From Ziziphus jujuba (taxonomy: Eukaryota > Streptophyta > Magnoliopsida > Rosales > Rhamnaceae): 64,000 nucleotides of DNA. A model generated the notes under the pieces. It ran no database searches and was not told where the DNA came from. It saw only the letters and a list, made by a program, of their open reading frames with translations. A program made the position numbers and the translations under genes. This document shows positions 1 through 10,726 of the stretch, one piece after another. Where the stretch lies: the NCBI RefSeq assembly GCF_031755915.1, contig NC_083386.1, forward strand, positions 8,122,001 through 8,186,000. The letters run 5' to 3'. Numbering within the stretch: position 1 is the stretch's first letter; the number at the start of each line of letters is the position of its first letter.

Positions 1-1320
1 AGATATATGAAGCAACTCAGCCAATAAATCAAGAGAATATTTTCTTTGCTTTTTTTGCAGGAGAAGATCCTATTTCTTTTGAAGAAGCTGTCAAGGAAGA
101 AAAATGGAAAATAGCTATGAAGGAAGAAATTGATGCAATTGAAAGAAATAGCACATGGGAACTCACTTCTCTTCTAGCAAAGAAAAATGTTATTGGAGTT
201 AAGTGGGTGTTCAAGACAAAGATCAATGCAGATGGTTCAATCAACAAACAAAATGCAAGATTAGTTGCCAAGCGATACAAGCAAAAGGAAGGTGAAGATT
301 TCAAAGAAGTTTTTGCACCAGTTTCAAGACTTGAAATTGTTCGGCTGATCATCTCTCTTACAGCTCAAAGTAATTGGGAAATTTATCAAATGGATGTTAA
401 GTTTGCCTTCTTGAATGGATATCTTGATGAGGAAATTTTTATTGAGCAACCACCTTGTTTTGTGAAGAAGGGTGAAGAGCACAAAGTTTATAAATTGAGG
501 AAAGCCTTATATGGTCTTAGACAATCACCTAGAGCTTGGTAAAGCTGAATAAATTCTTATTTTGAGAAGAATGGGTTTCATAAGTGTTCATATGAGCATA
601 CTCTATTTGTCAAAAATCATGGCAAAGAAGGTTTCATCATTGTGAGTCTTTATGTTAATGATCTCATATTCACTGGCAACAATATGGAATTATTAAATAA
701 TTTTAAAGTATCAATGAAAAGGGAGTTTGAAATGACAGATTTGGGGAAACTACATCATTTTCTGGGAATTGAAGTTCATCAAGGCAGAGAAGGAATTTTT
801 ATTTCTCAGGAGAAATATGCAAATGATATTTTGAAGAAGTTTAAAATGGAGCAAGCAAATCCTGTGTCAACTCCATGTGTTGCTGGATTAAAGTTAAGCA
901 AAAATGGTGAAAGAAAACTTATCAATCCAAGTGTTTTTAGAAGTCTAATTGGAAATTTGATGTATCTAACGGCAACAGGACCTGATATCATGTTTGCTAT
1001 TAGTTTGGTGAGCAGATTTATGGAGAAGCCATATTCAAATAAATGCTAAGCTTGGAGTTAAAAGAAAATTTGGTTTACAGGAGAGATTGTTGGAATAATA
1101 AACCAAATTTAATATTTTACTTTCTCTAGGATATATGATAAATATGTATGGGAAATGTAAGAACCTTTTAAATATGGTTCATGAACTATGAAAATAATGA
1201 AGGTATATATATCTCTGTTCTTTGTCCATTGAAACAAGAGGAGTATGAAATATAAATAAAAAAAAGGTTTATGTATTGGCACCTGTTTTTGGCTTTCCTT
1301 CTTGAATGTGTAATGTACTT

Positions 1321-1368
<48 letters not shown>

Positions 1369-1374
1369 CCAACA
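1..1374 (+). mobile_element. Ty1/copia retrotransposon, 3' part, broken and internally deleted
   Basis: The window opens inside the reverse transcriptase of a copia-type element. The frame is open from the left edge and shows typical landmarks: GVKWVFKTK, QMDVKFAFLNGYL, YGLRQSPRAW. Two stops follow at once (TAA at 541 and TGA six bases later), then the same frame resumes with LYVNDLIFTG and the FLGIEV region up to about 1040. The polymerase signature normally reads YVDD; here the first Asp is Asn. The RNase H domain is almost absent: the sequence jumps from the EKPYS region to what looks like the last RNase H residues (KLGVKRKFGLQ) just before a purine tract and the 3' LTR. The 5' LTR, gag, protease and integrase would lie left of the window. 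The copy is dead. Superfamily assignment is firm; the lineage within copia is not determined. Confidence 0.93.
1088..1374 (+). repeat. Probable 3' LTR of the copia element
   Basis: A purine-rich stretch (ggagagat, about 1080-1087) precedes TGTTGG, and a matching CCAACA ends at 1374, giving a 287-bp segment with the TG...CA inverted ends expected of a copia LTR. The 3' part holds a (TA)n run at about 1328-1362. The 5' LTR is outside the window, so the boundaries rest on the terminal motifs alone. Confidence 0.72.
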
Positions 1375-1469
1375 AAATTGATATTGTTATATATACATGG
1401 GAAAGTAAACTATTTAAAAGATGTTAAATCATGGATATTAAAATTGATAAAATTTTTTGATCACTCTAG

Positions 1470-2026
1470 ATTTATCCAAATGATTTTCGAAGATGGGTCA
1501 CTGGATTCTCAAACACGGTATTTGTTGTTGATTTCATTTGTTGAAAATTCAAACATACTGAAGAAGTCACCGACTTCTGATCACGAAGATAAATTTCTGG
1601 AAAAGGGGAATTTTTTACCCGTTCTTGATGAAGTGGTAGGAAAATGAAGCCATGGTTGCACTGGTGCTGAAGAACTTTATAGATGGAATGTTTTGTTGGA
1701 GAGCTAGAGATGGATCCCAAAGTTGAATAAAATCAAAGATGAGCAAGTCCGGTTTGAAAGCTTCGAGTATGTTGCAGAATGCAGAGCGAAGGCCAGTTTC
1801 GGAGTGTTCATGAGATGGGGAGGAATATGAAGCTCCACAAGTTCAATAGAGAAGGAGTATTTTGGAGGGAACTTTGGCTTAATGAAGATTAGATTTGCGG
1901 GTGTAGAACAAAAATGAATGTGAAAGTTTCCGCTGGTTAGCTTCTTGGCTGGCTTTAGGAAGGGAGAGATGTGACCATAGCTAACCATGGAAACATAAGA
2001 ACACTAATTTTTCCACTCTTCATCAT
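1470..2026 (-). pseudogene. UDP-glycosyltransferase pseudogene 1 (N-terminal part)
   Basis: Read on the minus strand from the ATG pair at 2021-2026, this matches the N-terminal half of the intact UGT at 5180: KISVLMFPWL, GHISPFLKPAKKLTSGNFHI, FCSTPANL, KYSFSIELVELH, then pieces equivalent to LLIYDFLQ, SLALQQ and TSATM. A one-base loss in the LAHGHISP region breaks the frame just before the catalytic histidine, about 16 residues of the LPELPPHY segment are deleted, and further frameshifts and stops follow. Homology fades near 1470, about 95 bp from the copia LTR. The C-terminal UDP-sugar binding half is missing. It is in opposite orientation to the intact gene. Confidence 0.88.
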
Positions 2027-3499
2027 ATATATCAATGTATCACATTCTCTAGTCTATGTATATACTTTTGTTTAAGTGTGTTTAAGAGTGAGAGTGTGTG
2101 TGTGTGTGTGTGTGTAATGTTATATTGAAGGAGAAGAGATGAATATGAGGAAGAGGCACAAAAAGAATGAGATAAATAATGAGTTTTCAACGTGGCCAAA
2201 GAGAAGAACTATGGAGGAAGAATTAGTGGTCTTGTTGAGGAATGAACGTGAGCTTGGATTCATGGCTTATGTTAATACACATGCATCGGATAGACGGTAT
2301 CAAACAAAATTTGTTTGGATAGGTTTCTATTCAATATTTAAGAGTAATGGACAGAAACTTAATTGCTCTGGACGTCACAAAAAATTTAATAAAAATACAA
2401 AGAGTAGTTTACCAAATGGCAAATGATCCCTAATAAAAGGAAAAAAAAAGAAAAAAATAATGAGTCTTTGTTGATTGTGAGGGTAAGAATTTGTTCAGTG
2501 AGTTAATAAAAACGAGATATGGTTGACAATAAATAGTCAATATAGAATTTATAAAATTAAGTTTTATCTTCTTTCATATTTGTTCCTGTATAAAGTTATA
2601 CTTGAGGAGGAGAAAATTAAATAAGTACTTGCTTTAAATCCACTTAAAAAAGCACATGCATGCTAAAGAAATTTTTCTCAAGGGGAGGAACTATATAGGT
2701 TATGCTAGTTAAAGAAAATAGTTTTTTTTTTTTTAGAAGATAATTAAGAAAATAGTTTGATATATGCATATCATATATAACATTCTTTTAATTTCGTTGC
2801 AGTTTCACTAGAAGCTATAATAGTGCTGAAAATAACATAGAAATAATTCTGAAAAAGAAGCCTTTAACTTTAAAATAATCCTGTGTGGCTCACTTGTTGC
2901 CTCATGTGGGCGCACCGCCAACTATAACAGGGTTGCATAAATATGTTTAAGTATGATCTATATGTTGGAAAAAATAGGTGTTATATTGCTATAATACAAC
3001 TCAAAAGTATTTATAATATACATTTAATTATAAATATATATATATATATATATAAAAATATTCATATAAAATTAGAATTTTATAAAAATATATATAAGCA
3101 AATAAAACCAACATATATAAATATAGAAGTTAAGTGTGTGTATATATATATAAATCTTAAATAAGTTGAGGTTTATGTTGGACACCTTAAAATTAATACA
3201 TAGATGCTTATGTGTAAATGATGTCTGCTTCCAAAGATACAACAACTTCAATATTGTAAAAGTAATACAACTCTCTAATATCTAAGATATGATTGTCCAA
3301 ATTAATTGTGATTGCTTTGAGGGCTGGTATTTATAGACATAAGGCCTTTTCATACACACTCTTGTAATTAGAAAAGATACATATTAAAATGAATAGATAC
3401 CTATTAAATTAAAAAAGTTTTACATATACCTCTTTGTAAATTCACATATATCTTTTTCTAAATTTATATATATATATATATATATATATATGGAAATTC
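2027..3499. other. AT-rich intergenic DNA with one copy of a local repeat
   Basis: This holds a (TG)n run at about 2095-2115, several (TA)n tracts and repeat copy A (2811-2964). A 95-codon open frame at 2139-2426 has no recognisable domain, so it is not called as a gene. No RNA gene was seen. Confidence 0.5.
2811..2964 (+). repeat. Direct repeat, copy A (upstream region of the UGT)
   Basis: This roughly 150-bp segment is nearly identical to 4104-4255. Both start with GAAGCTATAATAGTGCTG, share GAAAATAACATAG and the block CCTCATGTGGGCG, and end around GATCTATAT. The copies differ by small substitutions and indels. The GC-richer core differs from its AT-rich surroundings. Confidence 0.9.
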
Positions 3500-3636
3500 T
3501 ATGGTGAGGACGGTCCGCATGAGGACCGCAGTATTAGTGATGATTTTTTATTGTATTAACGACGATTTTCTAAAAAATTGTCGTTAATACTATGAAAACA
3601 AATACTATGATCCGCATAAGGACCGTCCGCACCATA
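3500..3636. mobile_element. Small inverted-repeat element (MITE-like)
   Basis: A 137-bp near-palindrome lies between two (TA)n runs. The left end TATGGTGAGGACGGTCCGCA pairs with a right end reading GACCGTCCGCACCATA, and an inner pair ATTAACGACGATTTT / AAAATTGTCGTTAAT continues the stem. It has no coding capacity. Target-site duplications cannot be read because both flanks are low complexity, so the transposase superfamily is open. Confidence 0.75.
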
Positions 3637-3878
3637 AAAGACTGTATTTATATATATATATATATATATTTAATTTAAATAAGCACCTCTTATATTGAAA
3701 AGATACCTATTTATCAATTATAGGTTTTGAAGGTAAAGAGATATCTTTTCAAAAATAAAAATATTAATTTATTTAAATGGATATGTTTTGAATTAAAAAT
3801 GTATCTTTTTTAAATTAAAAAGGCATCATTATCTGTAGGAAAAGGAATATTTTTAATTTATATTCACAATAAAAAATT

Positions 3879-4006
<128 letters not shown>

Positions 4007-4103
4007 TTCCATTAAATTTCCTACGCACTACTTTTTTTTTTTTTGTTTTTTGCTAGAGTTCCTACACACTACCTATCCATACCATATATAGCATTGTCAA
4101 ATA

Positions 4104-4255
4104 GAAGCTATAATAGTGCTGAAAATAACATAGAAATAATTCTGAAAAAGAAGTCCAACTTTAAAATAATCCCGCGTGGCTCAGTTGCTTCCTCATGTGG
4201 GCGTCACCGCCAACTCTAACAGGGTTGCATGAATATGCGTAAGAATGATCTATAT
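4104..4255 (+). repeat. Direct repeat, copy B
   Basis: This is the second copy of the segment at 2811-2964, about 925 bp upstream of the UGT start codon. The two copies are about 1.3 kb apart in the same orientation, and the MITE and (CT)n tract lie between them. Confidence 0.9.
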
Positions 4256-5108
4256 CATATGATTAACCTTCTGCTGAGTAGCTAACGTGGCACCCATGGC
4301 TATTCTTTTCAATTTTATTTTATTTTATTTTTTGCTTAAACTTGCCTTTATAGCATAACAAGGTTATTTTAGCCTCCATTCTGCAGTTTTAATAGATATT
4401 ATTTATTTCAATCAATTAGAAATTATGATTTATCACGCAAGTTTTAATTTAACTGTAAGGATGTAATACAACTATTTGACAAACTTACTGTTAATTAAAT
4501 TGGTTTGTTGAGTAAATTGGAAATAAAAGTAAATTTGACAAATAATTAGAAATTTACATTTATTTTAGAAAAAAAAAATTAGAATCATTTAGTAAAATTA
4601 TTTTTATTAATTTTGTTAAAAATTCATGTGCAAAGCAATTTTGTCCATTACTCTTTATAGAATTTATCCATCAAAGAAATTTATTTATTTATTTATTATT
4701 ATTATTATTATTTTCTTTTGAATCCTACGCGTGTATTTACACGAGCCGCAATTCCAAGCTTCCACGTTCCATATTAATCCCCAAAACAAAGTCACGCGGC
4801 ACATGACTCATTCTTTTATGGATCTGATACCGAGCAGCTAGCACCTCTTGAAAATATGTAAATACAACCAAGCACAAACTGATATCTATATTTATATACA
4901 TATATACATACATATACATATATAGGTTATTTATGATGCAAATGTTTATATTTTATTTTTTAACAACGATGATTTGTAAAGAAGTCATTATTTATACTAT
5001 ATATAAAAATTAAAGGTATATTCAAAATCATCACTAATACTACACATGTCATTTTTTTTTTTTAAATCTATGTCATAATAAAATTCAAACGTCCACGTTA
5101 TAGAATTT

Positions 5109-5147
<39 letters not shown>

Positions 5148-5179
5148 TGCTACCACACACACACAGCCTCAACGGCATA
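4256..5179. other. Upstream region of the UGT gene
   Basis: AT-rich DNA with a (TA)n run at about 5114-5144 directly before the coding sequence. A TATA box cannot be chosen among the repeats. No other gene is visible. Confidence 0.5.
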
Positions 5180-6532
5180 ATGGATTCAAAGAGTGGCAAA
5201 ATTGGTGTTGTAATGTTTCCATGGTTAGCTCATGGTCACATATCTCCTTTCCTAGAGCTGGCCAAGAAGCTAACCACTAGAAACTTTCACATATATTTTT
5301 GTTCAACACCTGCAAATCTAGTCTCCATTAAACAAAAGCTCTATCCAAAATACTCCTTCTCTATTGAACTTGTGGAGCTTCATCTTCCTCACTTGCCTGA
5401 GCTTCCTCCTCACTATCACACCACAAATGGCCTCCCACCCCATCTCATGGACACTCTCAAAGCTGCCTTTGACATGGCAAGCGCTGCTTTCTCTCACATA
5501 CTCAAAGCTCTCAAACCGAATTTGCTAATTTATGATTTTCTTCAACCGTGGGCACCATCTCTAGCTCTTCAACAAAAAATTCCAGCTGTCGAGTTCTTAT
5601 GCACTAGTGCAACCATGATGTCATTTTTGAATCACTTCCTCAAGAACCCCGGTATCAAGTTTCCTTTTCCATCAATTTATCTTCACGATCACGAAGTCGG
5701 TGACTTCATCTATCTCCTCGAATCTTCAGCAAACAACATCGAGAGCAAAGACCCTGTAAGAGCATGCGGTGAACGATCATCTAACATCGTTTTGATAAAG
5801 ACGACAGGAGAGATGGAAGGAAAATACATTGATTATCTCTCTTTTCTAATGGACAAGAAGATTGTCCCAGTTGGGCCTCTTGTTCCGGAGCCTATCAAAG
5901 AATATGGTGAGGAAACAAAAATCATCAAATGGCTGAACACAAAGGAAAGATCTTCTGTGGTGTTTGTTTCGTTTGGAAGTGAGTATTTCTTATCCAAGGA
6001 AGATATGAATGAGATAGCTTATGGATTGGAGCTAAGCAAGGTGAATTTCATTTGGGTTGTTAGGTTTCCATTGGGAGGGAATAGTAAGCTTGATGAAGAA
6101 TTACCTGATGGGTTTGTGGAAAGAATAGGAGAAAGAGGAATGGTGGTGGAGGGTTGGGCACCCCAAATAAAAATTTTGGAGAATTGGAGTATTGGTGGGT
6201 TTGTGAGTCACTGTGGATGGAGCTCTGTAATGGAGAGCATAAAGTTTGGAGTTCCTATTATAGCACTGCCTATGCATCTTGACCAGCCACTCAACGCTAG
6301 ATTGGTAGAAGAGCTTGGTGTTGGAGTGGAGGTTTATAGAGACAAAAATGGGAGAATTGAAAGAAAGGAATTAGAAAGAACAATAAAATATGTGATGGAG
6401 GAGGAAAATGGAGAGGTTTTGAGAATGAAGACAAATGAATTTAGAGACAAAATGAGAAACAAAGGAGATGAAGAGATTGATGTGGTTGTGGCCGAGTTGG
6501 TGAAACTTTATAGGAAGGTACAGATTAATTAG
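5180..6532 (+). CDS. UDP-glycosyltransferase, UGT94-like (GT1 family), intact
   Basis: This is an intronless gene for a 450-residue family-1 glycosyltransferase. The enzyme moves a sugar, usually glucose, from UDP-sugar to a small molecule; UGT94 members typically extend an existing sugar on flavonoid, terpenoid or apocarotenoid glycosides. The start chosen is MDSKSGKIGV at 5180, because pseudogene 2 begins at the matching position; an upstream in-frame ATG at 5147 would add 11 unlikely residues. The catalytic His is expected at H20 (HGHISP) and its Asp partner at D119 (LIYDF). The C-terminal PSPG box runs W326-Q369 and has the standard 44 residues, including HCGW and the closing D-Q pair that usually favours UDP-glucose. 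Length is normal for the family. The acceptor cannot be predicted. It is the only intact member of a small local cluster with three dead relatives. Confidence 0.95.
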   Translation: MDSKSGKIGVVMFPWLAHGHISPFLELAKKLTTRNFHIYFCSTPANLVSIKQKLYPKYSFSIELVELHLPHLPELPPHYHTTNGLPPHLMDTLKAAFDMASAAFSHILKALKPNLLIYDFLQPWAPSLALQQKIPAVEFLCTSATMMSFLNHFLKNPGIKFPFPSIYLHDHEVGDFIYLLESSANNIESKDPVRACGERSSNIVLIKTTGEMEGKYIDYLSFLMDKKIVPVGPLVPEPIKEYGEETKIIKWLNTKERSSVVFVSFGSEYFLSKEDMNEIAYGLELSKVNFIWVVRFPLGGNSKLDEELPDGFVERIGERGMVVEGWAPQIKILENWSIGGFVSHCGWSSVMESIKFGVPIIALPMHLDQPLNARLVEELGVGVEVYRDKNGRIERKELERTIKYVMEEENGEVLRMKTNEFRDKMRNKGDEEIDVVVAELVKLYRKVQIN

Positions 6533-7493
6533 TTGCTTCATATTTCTCCATTATTTGAGTTTTGTTTGTTTGTTTGTTTGTTTGTTTGTTTTCTATGCAA
6601 AATATATATATATATATATATATAAATTTGCCTGTTTGTACGGTTGTTTTTTGAACGACTCTTATTTCCTCGTATTGACTATCCAAATAAGAATAATCAA
6701 TTCCATTTTTTACATCAAATTTTGAAGATTTGGAAAATAATATTTTATGGGTTTAAGAGCTTCATTTTCTACTATGTAGGCTTGAAAAATTGAAATAATT
6801 AATTATAAGAGATTTCTCCAAGTTTGATGTATTGGAAAAAAGCATATGTTTATTTCACAAGCCTTCAAGGAAAATCCAGATTTTTTTTTTTTTCCCTAAT
6901 GTAAGGGATCACCTTCAATGAAATATTAAAAAAAAAAAAAAAAAAAAACTTTAGGATACCTTTTTTTCCCTCTTTTTTTTTTTTTTTTTTCTTTTTTTCT
7001 GGCTTGTCTTTTTAATAATGAAAACAATAATGGTAATAATAAATGTTATGTTGACTTGCCGACCCCTTTTTTTCAGTCTTCGGCCAACTCGAGAATAACT
7101 CCTCCCAGTTCAATAGTCAAACAAATCTATAAACGTTAATTATCAAGCAAAGCTAAAAGTCATAGATGAAACCCAAAGCAAAACAACTTTAAGTTCTTTC
7201 ATCTTTCTCATATAGAATTAATAATATAAAGAACAAAAAAGAACCTAGCTAGCTAGCCGACAAATTTTTTCATCAAATTTCTAACCACAAGTTATTAAGC
7301 AATAAAAGTAAGATGTAAGAGTCAAATTTCATAAGTAAGGACAGTAAAAAGATTGCAACTTATAAAGTAACATGCAAAGAGAGAAAGAAATAAAAATAAT
7401 AATGGCAAATAAAAGATAATAAGAAAAAGTGATTCAAAGAGTTTGTTAACCTAATAATATTGTTTTATCTAGGGAAATTAAATTAAATCGAAC
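6533..7493. other. Intergenic DNA after the UGT
   Basis: It begins with a (TTTG)n run at about 6563-6590 and (TA)n at 6602-6624, probably in the UGT 3' end, followed by long poly-T and poly-A tracts near 6880-6990. No gene is supported. Confidence 0.5.
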
Positions 7494-7697
7494 TTAAACT
7501 AAACAACGCCTACAGAGACGACATGTATAATTTTTGTGGAGCCACTGAAGGATACAGTTTTGGTGATAAACATGTTTGCATGGAAAACGAATCAAGTAGA
7601 GGCTCAGTCCAGCAGAAGAAGAAGAAGAAGAAGATGGTGATGGTGATGATGATGATGATGATGATAAGGTCTCCAAGCAGATACTGCAGGCACCCAA
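7494..7697 (-). pseudogene. RING-H2 finger fragment, probably a broken E3 ligase gene
   Basis: The minus strand encodes a complete RING-H2 zinc-binding pattern at the end of an open frame: CSIC, a serine-rich insert, then CKHVYHQNC, ILQWLHKNYT and CRLC, with spacing C-x2-C...C-x1-H-x2-H-x2-C-x10-C-x2-C. Such fingers recruit E2 enzymes in ubiquitin ligases. The insert between the second and third ligands is a run of about 20 mainly serine codons, expanded from trinucleotide repeats. There is no ATG: the frame is closed by a TAA four codons before the first Cys. Upstream minus-strand DNA to about 8080 has short open pieces (an acidic Glu/Asp run, then a GLPPLADA-like stretch) in other frames. 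It is therefore either a decayed gene or the last exon of one that cannot be rebuilt here. Confidence 0.55.
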
Positions 7698-8189
7698 ATT
7701 TTCTTACTCTTGTTTCTTATCACTATTAATAAAGTCTGCAACTATTAGTCTTCATGAGCAATGTTTTTCAGCCTAAGATCCATTAAATGGATCGTGACCA
7801 CTTGTAGTTATTGATGCAATAAATCCATTAGGAGTACTACTTTCGAACACATCATGATCACGTCAAATAAATCCATCAGTTTCAGACGCATCCGCCAGCG
7901 GCGGCAGCCCGTGGAATGCCGCCACCATCATTCTAAATCACCTGAGCGCCACTCTTTCCCTTTCCCTGGACCTTCACGGGACATTCTCCCGTTCTCCTCC
8001 TCCTCCTCCTCATCCTCCTCATCCACCTACAGCGATCTTGACCGCATTATTAGATATAGTCTCATATACGATTCATGATCCATTGAAGAAGAAGATGATG
8101 AATATAGTATTGATTAATTCCAGGAAAAAATAAAAACACTAATAAAACCAAATTAGACTTCAATTTTTGCATAGTACTTTTTAGCGAAT

Positions 8190-8233
<44 letters not shown>

Positions 8234-8330
8234 CTGCATGCAGCATCAGATCAGATTTATAACAATTTCGCGTAGTATGAAATTGATTGCTTATAATATA
8301 TGCAAATAACCTATATAAACAACTACAATT

Positions 8331-8366
<36 letters not shown>

Positions 8367-8853
8367 TAAAACCACAACGCTTTTGAAATGAAGTTGATAA
8401 AAATAAATAAATAATAGCATAGAGAATAAAATCTTCCATTTAAATATTTCTTATTATTAAATATTTCTTATTATTGTTATTTTTTTTTTTAACAATCTTA
8501 TCAAATTTGTTATGAAAAAAAAAAGGGAAACAAAAAAAGATTTGATCATTTAATTAAAACATTTTGGTTATACTTCTTTCTACATATACGTAACTTATAA
8601 TATTTATCTTTTTTTTTTCTTTTTTCTTTTTTTTTTCTTTTATGGCATCTTCATTTTAATTAATTGTATCGTTTTACACACAAAACCAAAAAAAGGAAGA
8701 AAATAACAAGGGAGATTTACGTGGTTCGGCATATATATGTGCCTACGTCCACGGGAAGGAAAATGAGGAATCCACTATCAACCAAAATTACAATACAGAG
8801 ATTAGAACACTTAATTAATTTCCCCAGAAATATTGTTTTGGGTACGTTCTCAA
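7698..8853. other. Intergenic DNA between the RING fragment and the NAC gene
   Basis: It contains a GC-richer piece at 7880-8000 that may belong to the RING gene, (TA)n runs at 8200-8230 and 8338-8364, poly-T tracts near 8610-8640 and a short dispersed repeat at about 8716-8800. No further gene is supported. Confidence 0.45.
8716..8800. repeat. Dispersed-repeat remnant with ACGTGGTTCGGC / CCTACGTCCACGGG
   Basis: The pair TTTACGTGGTTCGGC ... GCCTACGTCCACGGG, followed by text like ATTACAATACAGAG, resembles a repeat seen in many plant genomes (recalled from general knowledge, not searched). It is just past the NAC stop codon, in its probable 3' region. Confidence 0.4.
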
Positions 8854-10500
8854 TTAGAAATTAAAGAAATCATCATCTAAAATATCCTCCAACTGATCAT
8901 CAGGGGGCAGTTCTGCAAAATAAAGTGGAACTTTTTGCAGCTCTTGCGCAAAATACATTCCATCAATATTATTAATATCATCTTCATCAATTTTCACTTC
9001 TTCCTCTGCTTCATAAACGATAGTGTGCTGTTGTTGATCTCTTTCCATTTGATGATCATGATGATCCATATGAGCTTGGAAATCGATATCCTCACATCTG
9101 AGTTCCATTAAATCATGATCATCGTGATCAATTTCCAATTCCAGAATATCCTCAAGGTTTTCCACAAATTTATCAAGCGCTTCATCATGATCCTGATGAT
9201 CATCTTCCACTATTACCACATGATCGTCATTAATACTGCTAGTACTCTTATTAGTAGCCTCGTCTTCATTATAATTAATGTGCTGTTGATCTGCTTCCAC
9301 TTGATGATCATGATCATGATCTATATGAGCTTGGAAGTCGTCACGGCTGATTTCCATCAAATCATCATGATCAACATCAATTTCCAATCCCAAGATATCC
9401 TCAAGCTTTTCGGCAAATTTATCAAGCCCTTCATCTTCCACTACTACCTCATGATCATCACTAATACTACTCTTAATAGTATCCTTGTCTTGTTGACCAG
9501 CTTCTTGATGATCTTCCAATAATATTTCAGCTCCAGCAGTTGATGATGATGACGACTTTTCATGAATGCGAAACTCATCATCCCAGATCGTTATCTCCTT
9601 CAATTCATCATCATCCTCGAACACAACTCCCCAGTCAATTAAATCGTTGACGCTGATTGGATTATTAGTGTTATTATTATCATCTCTGCGTTGTCGATCA
9701 TCTTGTTGTTCCACTTGAATACTAATATTATTCAGATGATCAGCAGCTGCTCCACCAGTACCATTCGATGATGACCACTGTTCTTGTTCGTTGAGGTTCA
9801 AGTAGTACTCCATTAATTTATCAGCTTCATCATCTTTGGGAAACAAATCACCAACCTTTTGAATTGGATTATTAATGCTCATTGTTTCTTGATGATGATA
9901 TGATTGAGTCGGCTGATGCTGATTATGATGATGATCTTCTTCATGGAAGACTGATATTCTTGATGATGATAGTGGATTTTCTTGGATAATATTATTGTTA
10001 TTATCACTGATCTTCAATTTCCTCCTCTTTCGTTCTCTGCCGCAGTCCTCGTTGATTTTCCTTCGGAGTCTACACAAAACATACTCATTGTCTCCATGAG
10101 CACGATGATGATTATTATGAAGAAGAGTGTACTCGTGCATGATCCATGCACCGTGGTCACGTCCCCCGTTATTCTCATACCGGAAGTGTCTCTTCTCACC
10201 AACACCCTCCACCACTTCACCGCAGTTTGCACCCGACCATGTACCAGAGCCCACACGCCGGTTAATCCTCTTGCCATTAACAGACACCTTCTTTAGCTTG
10301 GTAAACAAGTAAAGATCCTCTCCCTTCTTGACATTGAGACCGCCATGGTCGTTCCATATCTCCCAAGGTTCTTTGTTGCCGTACATATCGCACTCTCCCA
10401 AGAACTGACATGTTGTTTTTCCAAGATTCACCTTCTCGTTGAGAAAGTAGATTAGGTCTCCATCAGAAGGAATGAACCTGAAGCCTCGTGGCAACTCCAT
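8854..10500 (-). CDS. NAC-domain transcription factor, divergent, with long acidic C-terminus
   Basis: A single open frame of 548 residues. Residues 1-148 form a NAC DNA-binding domain: LPRGFRFIPSDGDLIYFL (subdomain A), EPWEIW (B), the KRINRRVGSGTWSG segment, WIMHEYTL (D) and YVLCRLRRK (E). It is divergent: the usual HPTDEEL is replaced by IPSDGDL. A basic cluster GRERKRRK at 154-161 is a probable nuclear signal. The remaining 390 residues are rich in Asp, Glu, His, Gln and Asn, as in an activation domain, and contain an in-frame duplication (residues about 348-414 and 425-499). Most NAC genes have two introns in the NAC domain; this one has none in its coding part. A short 5'-UTR intron (about 10536-10613) is possible, since ACAAG|GTATGT and a TTTACAG acceptor flank it. 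Targets cannot be inferred. Confidence 0.93.
   Translation of the reverse strand: MELPRGFRFIPSDGDLIYFLNEKVNLGKTTCQFLGECDMYGNKEPWEIWNDHGGLNVKKGEDLYLFTKLKKVSVNGKRINRRVGSGTWSGANCGEVVEGVGEKRHFRYENNGGRDHGAWIMHEYTLLHNNHHRAHGDNEYVLCRLRRKINEDCGRERKRRKLKISDNNNNIIQENPLSSSRISVFHEEDHHHNQHQPTQSYHHQETMSINNPIQKVGDLFPKDDEADKLMEYYLNLNEQEQWSSSNGTGGAAADHLNNISIQVEQQDDRQRRDDNNNTNNPISVNDLIDWGVVFEDDDELKEITIWDDEFRIHEKSSSSSTAGAEILLEDHQEAGQQDKDTIKSSISDDHEVVVEDEGLDKFAEKLEDILGLEIDVDHDDLMEISRDDFQAHIDHDHDHQVEADQQHINYNEDEATNKSTSSINDDHVVIVEDDHQDHDEALDKFVENLEDILELEIDHDDHDLMELRCEDIDFQAHMDHHDHQMERDQQQHTIVYEAEEEVKIDEDDINNIDGMYFAQELQKVPLYFAELPPDDQLEDILDDDFFNF
9004..9459 (-). repeat. In-frame tandem duplication inside the NAC gene
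   Basis: Codons about 348-414 (9259-9459) and 425-499 (9004-9228) encode two copies of one module. Each has DDH-V-VED, then LDKF-E-LEDIL-LEID, then LME and DFQAH-DH, and ends in a Gln-His tail. The second copy has diverged and gained a few residues. Both stay in frame. Confidence 0.9.
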
Positions 10501-10686
10501 TCTTGTACGGATCGATTATTGTAAGTTATAGAGTTCTGTAAATATTACGTAATGCGTAGACAAAATTTGGAAAGAAAAATACTACGCAAGAAAAGAAAAG
10601 AAAGTTGACATACCTTGTAAAACGCACCAACAAATCTTGCTCTCAATCTTTGTGTATGGTATGTAATTAAGAGCTATAACATACAT

Positions 10687-10724
<38 letters not shown>

Positions 10725-10726
<2 letters not shown>

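Noticed and set aside
2139..2426. Open frame of 95 codons with basic N-terminus
   Set aside because: No recognisable domain or repeat of a known family, ordinary AT-rich codon use, and no promoter or splice support. Chance is the simplest explanation.
9115..10312. Several plus-strand open frames opposite the NAC gene
   Set aside because: All are antisense reflections of Asp/His-rich codons (ATGATCATC repeats) in the NAC coding sequence.
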